Positions 1-8,642 of a stretch of 64,000 nucleotides of DNA are shown here, one piece after another. Origin of the DNA: Pseudomonas sp. NFIX28. GTDB taxonomy: Bacteria; Pseudomonadota; Gammaproteobacteria; Pseudomonadales; Pseudomonadaceae. Made by a program: the position numbers and the translations under genes. Under the pieces are notes generated by a model. That model made no database searches. It had not been told where the DNA came from and was given only the letters and a program-made list of their open reading frames with translations. The stretch spans positions 62,001 to 126,000 of the forward strand of contig NZ_FNPW01000004.1 in NCBI RefSeq assembly GCF_900107395.1. Reading direction: 5' to 3'. Numbering within the stretch: position 1 is the first letter of the stretch; each line of letters begins with the position of its first letter.

Positions 1-471
1 CAGGACACATTCGCCGACCGTGGTTTCCTGGCCTTGCGGACGAATGTTTTGCCCAACGCGCATAGGCTCGGTAAACGCCACCCGCCCATCGGCTTGAACC
101 TGCGCGTTTTCCTGCATTTCCACGCAGTCGGCTCCCGCCGGGACCGGCGCGCCGGTGAATATGCGGGCACAGGTGCCAGGCGCCAACGGCTCGGGCGCCT
201 GGCCGGCGAAGATACGCTGGCTGACGACAAGGGGCTCGCCATGCCAATCTGCGCTACGCAAGGCGTAACCGTCCATGGCGCTGTTGGGCCAGGGCGGAAG
301 ATCCAGGCTGGAGATCAAATCGTCAGCCAACACTCGGCCTTGCGCGCCCGCCAGTGGCAGCCGCTCGCGCTGGAGAACAGGAGTCGCCTCGGCCATCTCC
401 AGCAAACGGGCCAATGCAGCCTCGACCGGCATCAAGGCACCGGTCTTGCCCGGCTTATCCACGGGATTCAC
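1..471 (-). CDS. moeA: Molybdopterin molybdenumtransferase, N-terminal part (cut by window edge)
   Basis: MoeA inserts molybdate into adenylylated molybdopterin, the last step of molybdenum cofactor synthesis in the cytoplasm. The first 157 codons are present and the frame runs off the left edge. Visible family motifs are SAMDGYALR and, further on, IFTGAPVPAGADC. I place the start at a GTG at 471, inside the end of moaB (17-bp overlap), because the residues before the conserved helix fit a normal MoeA N-terminus; a downstream start cannot be excluded. It is translated in the same direction as moaB, so the pair looks like an operon. Confidence 0.93.
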   Translation of the reverse strand, partial: MNPVDKPGKTGALMPVEAALARLLEMAEATPVLQRERLPLAGAQGRVLADDLISSLDLPPWPNSAMDGYALRSADWHGEPLVVSQRIFAGQAPEPLAPGTCARIFTGAPVPAGADCVEMQENAQVQADGRVAFTEPMRVGQNIRPQGQETTVGECVL

Positions 472-994
472 AAGGCGCAGCCTGTTTCAGGTGCGTAACG
501 AAATTGCACGGACGGTGCCGCGAATCCAGCTGCTCGGCCAGGATGCCGTCCCAACCGGTGCGCACCGCATTGGTCGAACCTGGCAGGCAGCACACCAACG
601 TGCCGTTGGCCAAGCCGGCCAGAGCCCGGGACTGCACGGTGGAAGTGCCGATATCGGCCACCGAGATCTGACGGAACAATTCGCCAAAACCGTCGACCTG
701 TTTGTCGAGCAGGCAAGACACGGCTTCCGGGGTACTGTCACGGCCGGTGAAACCGGTGCCGCCGGTGATCAAAACCACCTGGACCAAATCGTCGGCGATC
801 CAGGTCGCCACTTGCGCGCGAATCTTGTAGAGATCGTCCTTGAGCAGGACGCGTGCAGCCAGGTTATGGCCGGCGGCGCTCAGACGATCGACGAAGACCT
901 GGCCGGAGGTATCGGTTTCCAGAGTGCGGGTATCACTGACGGTCAGCACCGCGATGTTCAGGGGAGCGAAAGGTACATCAGCCTTGGCTTTCAT
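455..994 (-). CDS. moaB: Molybdenum cofactor biosynthesis protein B
   Basis: 179-residue MoaB/Mog-fold protein that adenylylates molybdopterin before MoeA inserts the metal. The sequence carries the MoCF-binding signature around LITGGTGFTGRDSTPEA and the later LPGSTNAVRTGWD. The ATG at 994 gives the usual N-terminus (MKAKADVPFAP) with the first strand IAVLTVSDTR; longer readings upstream have no family similarity. Its 3' end overlaps moeA by 17 bp, which suggests translational coupling. It is divergent from mobA across about 80 bp that must hold both promoters. Confidence 0.95.
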   Translation of the reverse strand: MKAKADVPFAPLNIAVLTVSDTRTLETDTSGQVFVDRLSAAGHNLAARVLLKDDLYKIRAQVATWIADDLVQVVLITGGTGFTGRDSTPEAVSCLLDKQVDGFGELFRQISVADIGTSTVQSRALAGLANGTLVCCLPGSTNAVRTGWDGILAEQLDSRHRPCNFVTHLKQAAPCESRG

Positions 995-1073
995 AGGCTC
1001 GATCCAGTTGTAGGAGAAACAGCCCGGTGTTATATCACAGCGCTCTCTTTGACCGCCTCTGTGGAGACGTGCC

Positions 1074-1682
1074 ATGACCTCGCGCACAGATTTACCACCC
1101 TGTTCCATTCTGCTCCTGGCCGGTGGGCGCGGCCAACGTATGGGTGGAAGGGACAAGGGGTTGATCGAGTGGCAGGGCCAGCCATTGATCGCCCACCTGC
1201 ATCGACTGACCCGCGGCCTGAGCGATGACCTGATCATTTCCTGCAACCGCAATCGGCAGCAGTACGCACCCTTCGCCGATCAACTGGTGCAGGACGAGAA
1301 CAATGACTTCCCTGGGCCCCTGGCAGGCATCCGTGCCGGATTGGCCGCCGCCCGGCATGCCCAACTGTTGGTGTTGCCCTGCGATGTGCCACGCATCGAT
1401 GCACAACTGATCGAAGCCATGCGACAAAGCGCCGCCCAAAACCCGGAAAAACCCTTGATGCTGCGCCATGGCGAGCACTGGGAACCCTTGCTGTGTATCA
1501 TTCCGCGCGCATTGCTCGGCACCTTCGACAGTGCCTGGCAGAACGGCGAACGCAGCCCCGGACGTATCATGCGTGGGTTGGACGCTCAGGCGCTGCAATG
1601 TCCGGCAAACGATCCCCGATTGGCTAATCTGAATACACCAGAGCTGTTAAGCCAGCAGCACGGCGTGTCAGAATGCCCTTAA
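1074..1682 (+). CDS. mobA: Molybdenum cofactor guanylyltransferase
   Basis: MobA transfers GMP from GTP to molybdopterin to make the bis-MGD cofactor of enzymes such as nitrate reductase and formate dehydrogenase. The 202-residue protein has the NTP-transferase opening [18 protein letters not shown] with its Gly-rich loop and Lys, followed by the [14 protein letters not shown] segment (here [14 protein letters not shown]) and LPCDVPRID around the metal-binding Asp. Length matches the family. Divergent from moaB/moeA, so the whole molybdenum cofactor end-of-pathway set is at one locus. Confidence 0.95.
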   Translation: MTSRTDLPPCSILLLAGGRGQRMGGRDKGLIEWQGQPLIAHLHRLTRGLSDDLIISCNRNRQQYAPFADQLVQDENNDFPGPLAGIRAGLAAARHAQLLVLPCDVPRIDAQLIEAMRQSAAQNPEKPLMLRHGEHWEPLLCIIPRALLGTFDSAWQNGERSPGRIMRGLDAQALQCPANDPRLANLNTPELLSQQHGVSECP

Positions 1683-1753
1683 CTCAAGGAACTTGCAGGC
1701 GTTGTATACGTCTCAAGCACAGCAACTAAAAGTATTCATCTCGGAGACACATA

Positions 1754-1975
1754 ATGATTCAGCGGACTCTCGCCACTCTCATGCTCGCACTGGGCCTTGC
1801 CACTCTCGCCGGTTGCGCATCGCCTACTGTGATCACCCTGAATGACGGTCGCGAAATCCAGGCCGTCGATACACCAAAATACGATGAGGACTCCGGCTTC
1901 TACGAGTTCGAACAACTGGACGGCAAACAGACTCGCATCAACAAAGATCAGGTCCGTACCGTAAAAGAGCTGTAA
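1754..1975 (+). CDS. Small YgdI/YgdR-type lipoprotein
   Basis: 73-residue lipoprotein. An N-terminal hydrophobic stretch ends in a clear lipobox LAGC, Cys about residue 21, for signal peptidase II processing. The mature part (VITLNDGREIQAVDTPKYDEDSGFYEFE and following) matches the DUF903 fold seen in E. coli YgdI and YgdR: a small SH3-like beta barrel. Function is unknown in the family. A good ribosome site (GGAGA) lies just upstream and a Rho-independent terminator just downstream, so it is a monocistronic unit. Confidence 0.9.
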   Translation: MIQRTLATLMLALGLATLAGCASPTVITLNDGREIQAVDTPKYDEDSGFYEFEQLDGKQTRINKDQVRTVKEL

Positions 1976-2000
1976 TCCACCGTTACAGCCTTAAATGCAT

Positions 2001-2027
2001 AAAGCCCGCTTTCGCGGGCTTTATCGT
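2001..2027 (+). terminator. Rho-independent terminator after the YgdI-type lipoprotein
   Basis: Nine-bp perfect stem AAAGCCCGC / GCGGGCTTT with a TTTC loop, at 2001-2009 and 2014-2022. It begins 26 bp after the lipoprotein stop. The stem is A/T-ended on both sides, so it could also work for the convergent pseudouridine synthase gene ending at 2053. Confidence 0.85.
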
Positions 2028-2052
2028 TTCTGCGGGTCATTGACCAGCGGAA

Positions 2053-2943
2053 TTACCATTGCAAGGTGGTCCGACTCTCGAAATCGCGCTCTTCTCCTGT
2101 CAGCGGGTCAATGAAGCGCAATCCTTGAGCCAGCAATTTGAGCGGATGGGCGTAATCGTCTTCGACATCCTTGAGCACATCGGGATAGAACGGGTCGTTG
2201 CAGATCGCCGCCCCCAGCGCACTCATATGCACCCGCAACTGGTGCTTTTTACCGGTCACCGGATATAGCCCATAACGCCAGAGGTCACCGTTCTTTTCCC
2301 GGACCTCCAGCGCCGTCTCCGTATTCGGCGTGCCGGGCCCTTCCTGCATGCGGAAAAAAGGCTCACCGTCGACCAGGCGGCTTTTATGCACACGCGGGAA
2401 CTCCAGACCCGGCAAGGCCGGGGCGATGGCCTCGTAGCGCTTGTCGATCCTGCGGCTCGGAAACAGCGACTGATAGGCCGAGCGGCTCTGCGGATTGGCC
2501 GAAAACAGCACCAGGCCCGCCGTATGCCGGTCGATGCGATGCAAAGGCACCAGGTGGGGATTGTCCAGGCTGCGGATCAGGCGTCGCAGCAGGGTTTGCT
2601 CGACATATTCCCCAGCCGGGGTAACCGGCAGGAAATGCGGCTTGTCCGCCACCACCAAATGTTCGTCGACATGAATGATCGACTCCTGCACCGCGATGAC
2701 CTTTTCGTCGGGCACCTCCCGGAAGTAATGGATGCGCAGGCCTTCGCGGTAGGCCAGGTCGATGCTGATCGGCATGCCCTGTCCATCGAGTACCCGGCCA
2801 CGAGCGATCCGACTCAACCACTGCTCGCGGCTGATGGTACTGAAGTGATCGCACAGGCAGTCCAGGACGGTTGGCCATGAACCGGGAGGCAGGTACAGGG
2901 TGCTGGCCTGATGCTGTGCGGCAGAAAACGGTACGGAGGACAT
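2053..2943 (-). CDS. RluA-family pseudouridine synthase
   Basis: 296-residue RNA pseudouridine synthase. The catalytic motif HRIDRHTAGLVLFS carries the essential Asp, and PVTGKKHQLRVHMSALG is the second RluA-family signature. An N-terminal portion precedes the catalytic domain and has a weak S4-like look, but I cannot assign a substrate (23S rRNA or tRNA). The start at 2943 (MSSVPFSAAQ) is a choice; an in-frame ATG at 2976 is also possible and neither has a strong ribosome site. It lies last in a minus-strand cluster behind an SOS-type promoter. Confidence 0.85.
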   Translation of the reverse strand: MSSVPFSAAQHQASTLYLPPGSWPTVLDCLCDHFSTISREQWLSRIARGRVLDGQGMPISIDLAYREGLRIHYFREVPDEKVIAVQESIIHVDEHLVVADKPHFLPVTPAGEYVEQTLLRRLIRSLDNPHLVPLHRIDRHTAGLVLFSANPQSRSAYQSLFPSRRIDKRYEAIAPALPGLEFPRVHKSRLVDGEPFFRMQEGPGTPNTETALEVREKNGDLWRYGLYPVTGKKHQLRVHMSALGAAICNDPFYPDVLKDVEDDYAHPLKLLAQGLRFIDPLTGEERDFESRTTLQW

Positions 2944-3030
2944 ACAAAAGCTCGAACGGACAATGCAGAGCGGCATTATCCAACATGGGTCCCGGGGAAC
3001 CTAGGAGAGTTTCCCCTCGGGACGCAACGA

Positions 3031-3354
3031 CTAAGCGCGGGCTACGCCAGCTTGCGCGGCGGCATCGGTGAACTCCTTCAACCAGCGCAACACATCGACC
3101 GCCTCCCAGCGGGCCGGGTCATACAGGGCATACAACAGCCCCTGGTAACCCACCACGTCCAGTTGCCGGTGATAACCGGCCCGCTGGAACAAGGCTTCTA
3201 TTTCTGCAAAGCAGGTATTGAAATGCAGCTTGTTGAACGGGGTCTTGCCTTCCGTGACCAGGCCATCCAGGCGCAACTCGAGTACCGCTTCGCGCACCAC
3301 ATCGGCGGACATGCGGTTCACACTGCTCTTCAATTGTTCGACATTGACCATCAT
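3031..3354 (-). CDS. Conserved small protein of unknown function
   Basis: 107 residues, no signal peptide, no membrane segment and no family I recognise. The sequence looks helical and globular (VREAVLELRLDGLV, EIEALFQRAGYHRQL). Two adjacent ATGs at 3354 and 3351 follow GAAGGA; the second has the better spacing. It lies 52 bp downstream of the S24-like gene in the same direction, so it is probably cotranscribed from the LexA-box promoter and could be part of the damage response. That link is inference from position only. Confidence 0.7.
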   Translation of the reverse strand: MMVNVEQLKSSVNRMSADVVREAVLELRLDGLVTEGKTPFNKLHFNTCFAEIEALFQRAGYHRQLDVVGYQGLLYALYDPARWEAVDVLRWLKEFTDAAAQAGVARA

Positions 3355-3406
3355 CAGTCCTTCTACCCTCTCATCATCCACTGAGCACACGCCCTGCACA
3401 TCGACA

Positions 3407-3835
3407 TCAGCCACGGCCAACATAACTGACGACCCACAGCACCACGCCCCATATTTGCGCCGAATCCCGATCGTCCAGCGGGATCGGGGCGATCGAAGGT
3501 CGCGCGGCCTTGAGCAGCAGCCCACCCTTGGGGTCGGGAGCCAGCAGGCGCACGCCATAGGCGTCTTCACCATCGAGATGGACCACCACGTACTGATCCA
3601 CCGCCGGCGTCGCCGAACGGTCGACGATCAGCCGGTCGCCGGGGTAGATCCCAAAACCCAGCAGGCTGTCGTCATCCACCAGCACCGCGCGAATTTGCGG
3701 AGCCCCAAGACCCACCGTGCGATCCAGGGAAAAACCGCCTTCAAACGTGAGCCCGGCAGCCAACGCGCCGCGCTCCGCATGCTCGGGCGAAAGGTGTTGC
3801 AGACGCTCGGCGCGGGCCAGGATTGTGAGAGACAT
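3407..3835 (-). CDS. S24/UmuD-like protein with a probably inactive protease site
   Basis: 142-residue protein with the LexA/UmuD C-terminal fold: DDDSLLGFGIYPGDRLIVDRS corresponds to the serine-bearing strand and the GD-L-IVD signature. There is no helix-turn-helix domain, so it resembles UmuD rather than LexA. The presumed nucleophile is Ser57. In LexA and UmuD the general-base Lys lies 37 residues later; here that place is Gly94 within GEDAYGVRLL and no Lys is near. An Ala27-Gly28 pair could stand for the cleavage site. No umuC follows. A LexA box starts 18 bp upstream of the ATG at 3835. Confidence 0.8.
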   Translation of the reverse strand: MSLTILARAERLQHLSPEHAERGALAAGLTFEGGFSLDRTVGLGAPQIRAVLVDDDSLLGFGIYPGDRLIVDRSATPAVDQYVVVHLDGEDAYGVRLLAPDPKGGLLLKAARPSIAPIPLDDRDSAQIWGVVLWVVSYVGRG

Positions 3836-3853
3836 GACGAACCATCCCGATAA

Positions 3854-3869
3854 CTGTATGCATATACAG
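3854..3869 (-). promoter_or_regulatory. LexA (SOS) box before the S24-like gene
   Basis: CTGTATGCATATACAG is a near-perfect palindrome that agrees with the gammaproteobacterial LexA consensus CTG-N10-CAG, with the flanking TA and TA also present. It lies 18 bp from the ATG of the S24-like gene, the usual place for repression, and downstream of the end of the glutaredoxin gene, so the S24-like gene is the natural target. Confidence 0.85.
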
Positions 3870-3947
3870 TAACCGAATAATCGGGATCCCGCCAAGGGAT
3901 TGCAGCGAAGGGCGACAAACGGAAAGCGCCGTGCAGCGCCAGCCGGT

Positions 3948-4184
3948 TCAGCGCAGGAAGGCCACCACCTGCTCGACATCGAACGGCCAGCCCAGCTCGG
4001 CCCCGTTATCCACCCGACGCAGGACCGGAATACGCAGGCTGTAGGCCTCGAACAGGGCTTCGTCTTCCGCGATATCCACCAGCTCGACCATCAGCCCGTG
4101 CTCCACCAGCGGCATCAATTCCGCCTCGGCGAGTTCGCACAGGTGGCAGCCCAGGGTGCCGAACAGCTGACATTCAGGAGGCAT
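3948..4184 (-). CDS. Glutaredoxin-family protein (DUF836 type)
   Basis: 78-residue thioredoxin-fold protein. The active-site pair is Cys13-His-Leu-Cys16 (GTLGCHLCELAE), followed by an acidic beta strand and the cis-proline region RIPVLRRVDNG, where Ile-Pro-Val is typical. It belongs to the short DUF836 glutaredoxin-like family. A role in thiol-disulfide exchange is likely but the partner is unknown. It is the first gene on this strand before the SOS-linked cluster, with its own promoter region shared divergently with the antiporter gene. Confidence 0.85.
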   Translation of the reverse strand: MPPECQLFGTLGCHLCELAEAELMPLVEHGLMVELVDIAEDEALFEAYSLRIPVLRRVDNGAELGWPFDVEQVVAFLR

Positions 4185-4389
4185 AACATACAGACCGAAG
4201 AGAGATAGGCGCTTATTCTAGGCCCGCTGGAAAAAGCCGTCGACCGATGAACGCAGCACCGTACGACCAGTCAGCGGCGAACATTCCAGCAAAAAACTGA
4301 TGCAGGTCAGCGCCAGTCACTTTCGGTTGAGCGACCCTCGCGGCTTTTTTTGCCTCTACGCTCTGTCATACCACCCGCCCCCTCCGGAG

Positions 4390-6354
4390 ATGTCTGTGTT
4401 CGCCAATCTGCTAATCATCCTTGCCTCATCCCTGGTGGTGATTGCCCTGTTCCGGCGCCTGAGCCTGCCCCCCGTGCTGGGTTACCTGTGCGTGGGCCTG
4501 CTGGTGGGGCCGACCGCCTTCGGCTGGGTCAACGACAACCAAAACCTGCCTCACCTTGCGGAACTGGGGGTGGTGTTCCTGCTGTTTTCCCTCGGGCTGG
4601 AGTTTTCCGTTTCGAAGATGCTCGCCCTGCGCCAAGTAGTATTCGGCCTGGGCAGCCTGCAAGTGCTGTGCAGCGGCGCCATCCTCGGCAGCCTGTTGAT
4701 CCTCGCGGGCGGGCCGCCGATTCCGGCCTTGCTGCTGGGCGCGGGCCTGGCGCTGTCCTCCACCGCCATCGTCAGCAAGGAACTGACCAGCCTCGGGGAA
4801 ATCTTCAGCAGCCACGGGCAGAACGCGATTGGCGTGCTGTTGTTCCAGGACGTGGTGGCAGTGCTCCTGCTGACCCTGGTGCCGGTGTTCGCCGGCGACA
4901 CGGCGCAAGCCTGGTACTGGGCGCTGCCGCTGACCCTGGGCAAGACGGTCGTGCTGTTTTTCGGCCTGGCGCTGGCCAGCCGCTGGTTGCTGCCACGGCT
5001 GTTCCACGAGGTGGCCGCCTCGCGCTCCGCCGAGCTGTTCGTGTTGCTGGCCCTGGTCATCGTCCTGCTGACCGCCTGGCTGACCCACCTGCTCGGCCTG
5101 TCCCCCGCCCTGGGGGCCTTCCTGGCCGGCATGCTGCTGGGGGAAAGCCGTTACCGGCACCAGATCGAGGCCGATATCCGGCCGTTCCGCGACATTCTGC
5201 TGGGGCTGTTTTTTGTCAGCATCGGCATGCTGATCGACCTGCAATTGTTCGCCAGCCACGGCTTGCTGATCCTCGGCCTGACCCTGGCCCTGATGTTGAT
5301 CAAGGGCGCGGTGGTAGCGCTGTTGCTCAAGCTGCGCGGCAGCGACGGCGAGACGGCCTGGCGCAGCGGCCTGGCCCTGGCCCAGGGGGGCGAGTTCTGT
5401 TTTGCGCTGATGGCGCAGATGCAGCAGAGCCAGTTGATGCCGGCCGAGTTGAGCGGCCTGCTGCTGGCCGCGACTTTCTGTTCGATGCTGCTGACGCCCC
5501 TGCTGCTGCGTGCGGCCCCGGGCATTGCCGCACGCCTGCACCGCAAGCCGAACCAGGAGGCCCACCTGGAAGAGATCAGCGCGCTCAACGCCGGGCTGCG
5601 GGGGCACGTGGTGATCTGTGGATATGGCCGCGTCGGCCAGTCGATTGGCCGCTTCCTGCGCCGTGAACAGCAACGCTTCATTGCCCTGGACGACGACCCG
5701 GTACGGGTCCAGGAAGCCGCGGCCGGCGAAAGCGGCGTGCATTACGGCGACTCCCGGCGCGCCGAGCTGCTTGCCGCGGTCGGCCTGGAGCGCGCGCGGT
5801 TGCTGGTGATTGCGGTGGACAAGACCGACATTGCCCTGAATGTGTTGAAAAGCGCACGCCAGATCAACGGCGACGTGCCGATCCTGGTGCGCACCCGGGA
5901 CGACAGCCAGCTGGCCGAACTGAAAGCCGCCGGCGCCAGCGAAGTGGTGCCGGAGCTGTTGGAGTCGAGCCTGATGCTGGCGTCCCATGCGCTGGTGATG
6001 CTCGGGCTGCCGGAACACCAGGTCCAGGTCAAGGTCGATGAAGTGCGCCACAACCGCTATCGCCTGCTGCATGGTTTCTACCACGGCGCACAGACCGACC
6101 TGCTGGACAATCGCGGCCAGCCGCGGATGCTGATGCATGCGGTCAATCTCGGCAGCGCCGCCCACGCCTGCGACCGGCCCCTGGGCGAGCTGGCGCTGGA
6201 ACAGTTGGGCGTGGATGTGCAAGGCGTGCAGCGCGATGGCCGCGATCTGGAACTGGCAGGCAGCACCCTGCTGCGAGCCGGCGACACGGTGTTGATGTCC
6301 GGCCCGCTGGCGGCCATCGAAGCGTCGGAGGCGCGCCTGCTCGGCGGTCAATGA
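4390..6354 (+). CDS. Kef-type monovalent cation/proton antiporter with RCK domain
   Basis: 654-residue inner-membrane CPA2 antiporter. Residues 1 to about 385 are a chain of 11-13 hydrophobic helices (opening LLIILASSLVVIALF) with the family motif LGVVFLLFSLGLEFS and a later QGGEFCFAL. The C-terminal half has an RCK/TrkA-N Rossmann domain (HVVICGYGRVGQSIGRFL) and a TrkA-C domain, as in KefB/KefC, so export of K+ gated by nucleotide or glutathione adducts is likely. The ATG at 4390 almost abuts GGAG; a GTG six bases on (4396) has ideal spacing and may be the true start. Confidence 0.9.
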   Translation: MSVFANLLIILASSLVVIALFRRLSLPPVLGYLCVGLLVGPTAFGWVNDNQNLPHLAELGVVFLLFSLGLEFSVSKMLALRQVVFGLGSLQVLCSGAILGSLLILAGGPPIPALLLGAGLALSSTAIVSKELTSLGEIFSSHGQNAIGVLLFQDVVAVLLLTLVPVFAGDTAQAWYWALPLTLGKTVVLFFGLALASRWLLPRLFHEVAASRSAELFVLLALVIVLLTAWLTHLLGLSPALGAFLAGMLLGESRYRHQIEADIRPFRDILLGLFFVSIGMLIDLQLFASHGLLILGLTLALMLIKGAVVALLLKLRGSDGETAWRSGLALAQGGEFCFALMAQMQQSQLMPAELSGLLLAATFCSMLLTPLLLRAAPGIAARLHRKPNQEAHLEEISALNAGLRGHVVICGYGRVGQSIGRFLRREQQRFIALDDDPVRVQEAAAGESGVHYGDSRRAELLAAVGLERARLLVIAVDKTDIALNVLKSARQINGDVPILVRTRDDSQLAELKAAGASEVVPELLESSLMLASHALVMLGLPEHQVQVKVDEVRHNRYRLLHGFYHGAQTDLLDNRGQPRMLMHAVNLGSAAHACDRPLGELALEQLGVDVQGVQRDGRDLELAGSTLLRAGDTVLMSGPLAAIEASEARLLGGQ

Positions 6355-6399
6355 TCATCGGCGGCCCTGGCCGGAGATTCCAGCCTGGGCCGCACGGGC

Positions 6400-7608
6400 T
6401 CAGTCCTGGCTGACCGCGCCAATCTTGTGCAGCGACAGGTCGGCGCCGTAATACTCCTGCTCCTGGGTCAGGCGCAGGCCGCACAGCACCTTGAGCGAGC
6501 CATACACCAGGAAGCCGCCGAGCAGCGCCACCAGCACGCCCAGGCCGGTACCGATCAACTGGCTGATCAGGCTGACGCCGCCCAGGCCGCCGAGGGCGCT
6601 CTGGCCGAAGATCCCGCAGGCGATACCGCCCCACACGCCGCACAGTCCGTGCAGCGGCCAGACACCCAGCACATCGTCAATCTTCCAGCGGGCCTGGCTG
6701 GCGATAAAGCACCAGACGAACAGCGCGCCGGCGATCGCCCCGGTGACCAGCGCGCCCACCGGATGCATCAGGTCGGAGCCGGCGCAGATCGCCACCAGCC
6801 CGGCCAGCGGGCCGTTGTGCAGGAAGCCCGGGTCGTTGCGCCCCACGATCAGCGCCGCCACCGTGCCGCCCACCATGGCCATCAGCGAATTCACCGCCAC
6901 CAGCCCACTGACCGCCTGCAATGTCTGCGCGCTCATCACGTTGAAGCCGAACCAGCCGACAATCAGGATCCACGACCCCAAGGCCAGGAACGGGATGCTC
7001 GAAGGCGCGAACGCCACCAGCTTGCCGTCGCGGTAACGGCCGTTGCGCGGCCCGAGCAACAGCACCGCGGCCAATGCCAGCCAGCCGCCCATGGCATGCA
7101 CCACCACCGAGCCGGCGAAATCATGGAAGCTGGCGCCGAAGTTCGCCTGCAGCCAGGCTTGCAGGCCGTAGTTGCCATTCCACACCAGGCCTTCGAAGAA
7201 GGGATAGATGAAGGCCACGATCAGCGCCGTGGCGCAGAGCTGCGGAACGAACCGCGCACGCTCGGCGATGCCGCCGGAAATGATCGCCGGAATGGCAGCA
7301 GCGAAGGTCAGCAGGAAGAAAAACTTCACCAGCCCGTAGCCGTGGTCGGCACTGATCACCGCCGCCGGTTGCAGGAAACTGACGCCGTAGGAGATCCAAT
7401 AGCCTATAAAGAAATAGGCCAGGGTCGAGATCGCGAAGTCGCTGAGGATCTTCGACAAGGCGTTGACCTGGCTTTTCTGGCGGACCGTGCCGACTTCCAG
7501 GAAGGCGAAGCCGGCATGCATGGCCAGAACCATGACTGCACCGATAAGGATGAACAGGGTGTTGGAACCATGGACCAGTGTGTCCACAGCGCTTTGCAGA
7601 TTTTCCAT
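6400..7608 (-). CDS. Ammonium transporter, Amt family
   Basis: 402-residue Amt/Mep/Rh channel. It begins directly with the first membrane helix (FILIGAVMVLAMHAGFAFLE) without a signal peptide, and shows about 11 membrane segments. The twin-histidine positions appear as VVVHAMGGW and LHGLCGVWGG, and the YWISYG region is present. It is not linked to a glnK/PII gene here, which differs from the usual glnK-amtB operon, so it may be a second, separately controlled ammonium transporter. Start at ATG 7608; upstream residues in frame are not family-like. Confidence 0.92.
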   Translation of the reverse strand: MENLQSAVDTLVHGSNTLFILIGAVMVLAMHAGFAFLEVGTVRQKSQVNALSKILSDFAISTLAYFFIGYWISYGVSFLQPAAVISADHGYGLVKFFFLLTFAAAIPAIISGGIAERARFVPQLCATALIVAFIYPFFEGLVWNGNYGLQAWLQANFGASFHDFAGSVVVHAMGGWLALAAVLLLGPRNGRYRDGKLVAFAPSSIPFLALGSWILIVGWFGFNVMSAQTLQAVSGLVAVNSLMAMVGGTVAALIVGRNDPGFLHNGPLAGLVAICAGSDLMHPVGALVTGAIAGALFVWCFIASQARWKIDDVLGVWPLHGLCGVWGGIACGIFGQSALGGLGGVSLISQLIGTGLGVLVALLGGFLVYGSLKVLCGLRLTQEQEYYGADLSLHKIGAVSQD

Positions 7609-7939
7609 GGAATGGGCAGACCTGGTAGCAGGAATTATCCACGAGCCGCTCGAGCGTTTTTTTGCACCAACTTGGCACCCAGGGTCTTGTCGACCCACGG
7701 ATTACGACCCATTTTGGCGCGAGGCTTTTTCGAGGGGATGTATCGCTCGGGGGTGTTTCCATAAGTGTTGATTTTTTAGGGTAGGTTTTTACCTGCCATG
7801 CAGCGCATCCTGCGCGCTTTCGGCGCAACCACCCGTGTTTACGCACCAGTACAAAGCAAAAGCTGTACCAGACAATTGCACTGAACCTTCGCGCAAGGCT
7901 CATACTCGAACCATTCAGAACGCCACTACGGAGATAATC
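7609..7939. other. Intergenic region between divergent amt and DUF883 genes
   Basis: 331 bp with stop codons in all frames. It must contain both promoters. I see no strong operator or hairpin in it and no obvious NtrC or sigma-54 element. Confidence 0.5.
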
Positions 7940-8254
7940 ATGGCCAGCAAAACCACCGATACAGCCCAAGAAACACTGATGGCGGACTTTCAGGCACTGG
8001 TCAGTGACACGGAACGTCTGCTGGAACACACCGCCAGCCTGGCCGGCGACCAGGCGGACCAATTGCGCAACCAGATTCACGACAGCCTGCTGCGCGCCCG
8101 CGAAACCCTGCAACTGACCGAGCAATCGTTGCGCGAACGCGGCCAGGCAGCGGTCACCGCCACCGAAGACTATGTGCAGAACAACCCCTGGCAAGCGGTG
8201 GGCATCGCCGCAGGCGTGGGTTTCCTGATCGGCCTGCTGGCCACCCGGCGCTGA
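7940..8254 (+). CDS. DUF883 (ElaB/YqjD-like) membrane-anchored protein
   Basis: 104 residues. An acidic, helical N-terminal part (LMADFQALVSDTERLLEHTA) precedes a single C-terminal membrane helix ending in Arg-Arg, the arrangement of ElaB/YqjD proteins that tether to the inner membrane and in E. coli bind stationary-phase ribosomes. The ATG at 7940 follows GGAGA at good spacing. It heads a tight three-gene unit with the holin-like protein and a further small protein, equivalent to yqjD-yqjE-yqjK. Confidence 0.88.
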   Translation: MASKTTDTAQETLMADFQALVSDTERLLEHTASLAGDQADQLRNQIHDSLLRARETLQLTEQSLRERGQAAVTATEDYVQNNPWQAVGIAAGVGFLIGLLATRR

Positions 8255-8255
8255 T

Positions 8256-8642
8256 ATGGCCATGGATGAATCCACCTCCACCACGAGTCAAGGCGCCTCA
8301 CCGCGGCGCCTGGGCGCGGCGTTCCTGGGTTTGTTGCACAGCCACGTCGAGCTGTTCGGCATCGAGTTGCAGGAACAGAAGGCCAGGACCGTCAGCCTGC
8401 TGCTGTTTGCCGGGCTGACCCTGGTATTCGCCCTGCTGCTGTTGGTAGGCCTGTCGACGATGGTTCTGATCCTGTTCTGGGACACCTATCGCCTGGCCGC
8501 CATCATCGGGCTTTGCATCTTCTATGCGCTGGCCGCGCTGTTTTGCGCCTTGCGCCTGAAAGCCGCGGTTTTCGATGAGTCCTCGCCTTTCCACGCCACC
8601 CTTGAAGAGCTGTCCAACGACAGGGAGCGCCTGCTGCCATGA
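8256..8642 (+). CDS. Phage-holin-like YqjE family membrane protein
   Basis: 128-residue DUF1469 protein with two hydrophobic segments (VSLLLFAGLTLVFALLLLVG and AAIIGLCIFYALAALFCAL) joined by a short loop, and a charged C-terminus. Despite the holin-like name it is a chromosomal housekeeping protein. ATG at 8256 is one base after the stop of the DUF883 gene, and its own stop overlaps the next start in ATGA, so the three genes are translationally coupled. Confidence 0.87.
   Translation: MAMDESTSTTSQGASPRRLGAAFLGLLHSHVELFGIELQEQKARTVSLLLFAGLTLVFALLLLVGLSTMVLILFWDTYRLAAIIGLCIFYALAALFCALRLKAAVFDESSPFHATLEELSNDRERLLP

Noticed and set aside
3407..3835. LexA repressor or a phage CI-type repressor
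   Set aside because: There is no helix-turn-helix domain before the S24-type domain, so it cannot be a standard DNA-binding repressor.
4426..6351. A 641-codon open frame antisense to the Kef-type antiporter
   Set aside because: Gln/Arg/His-rich low-complexity translation typical of the reverse of a membrane protein gene; no signal, no domain.
8256..8642. Prophage lysis gene
   Set aside because: The holin-like name comes from the YqjE family; the neighbours are yqjD-like and yqjK-like chromosomal genes, with no phage genes nearby.
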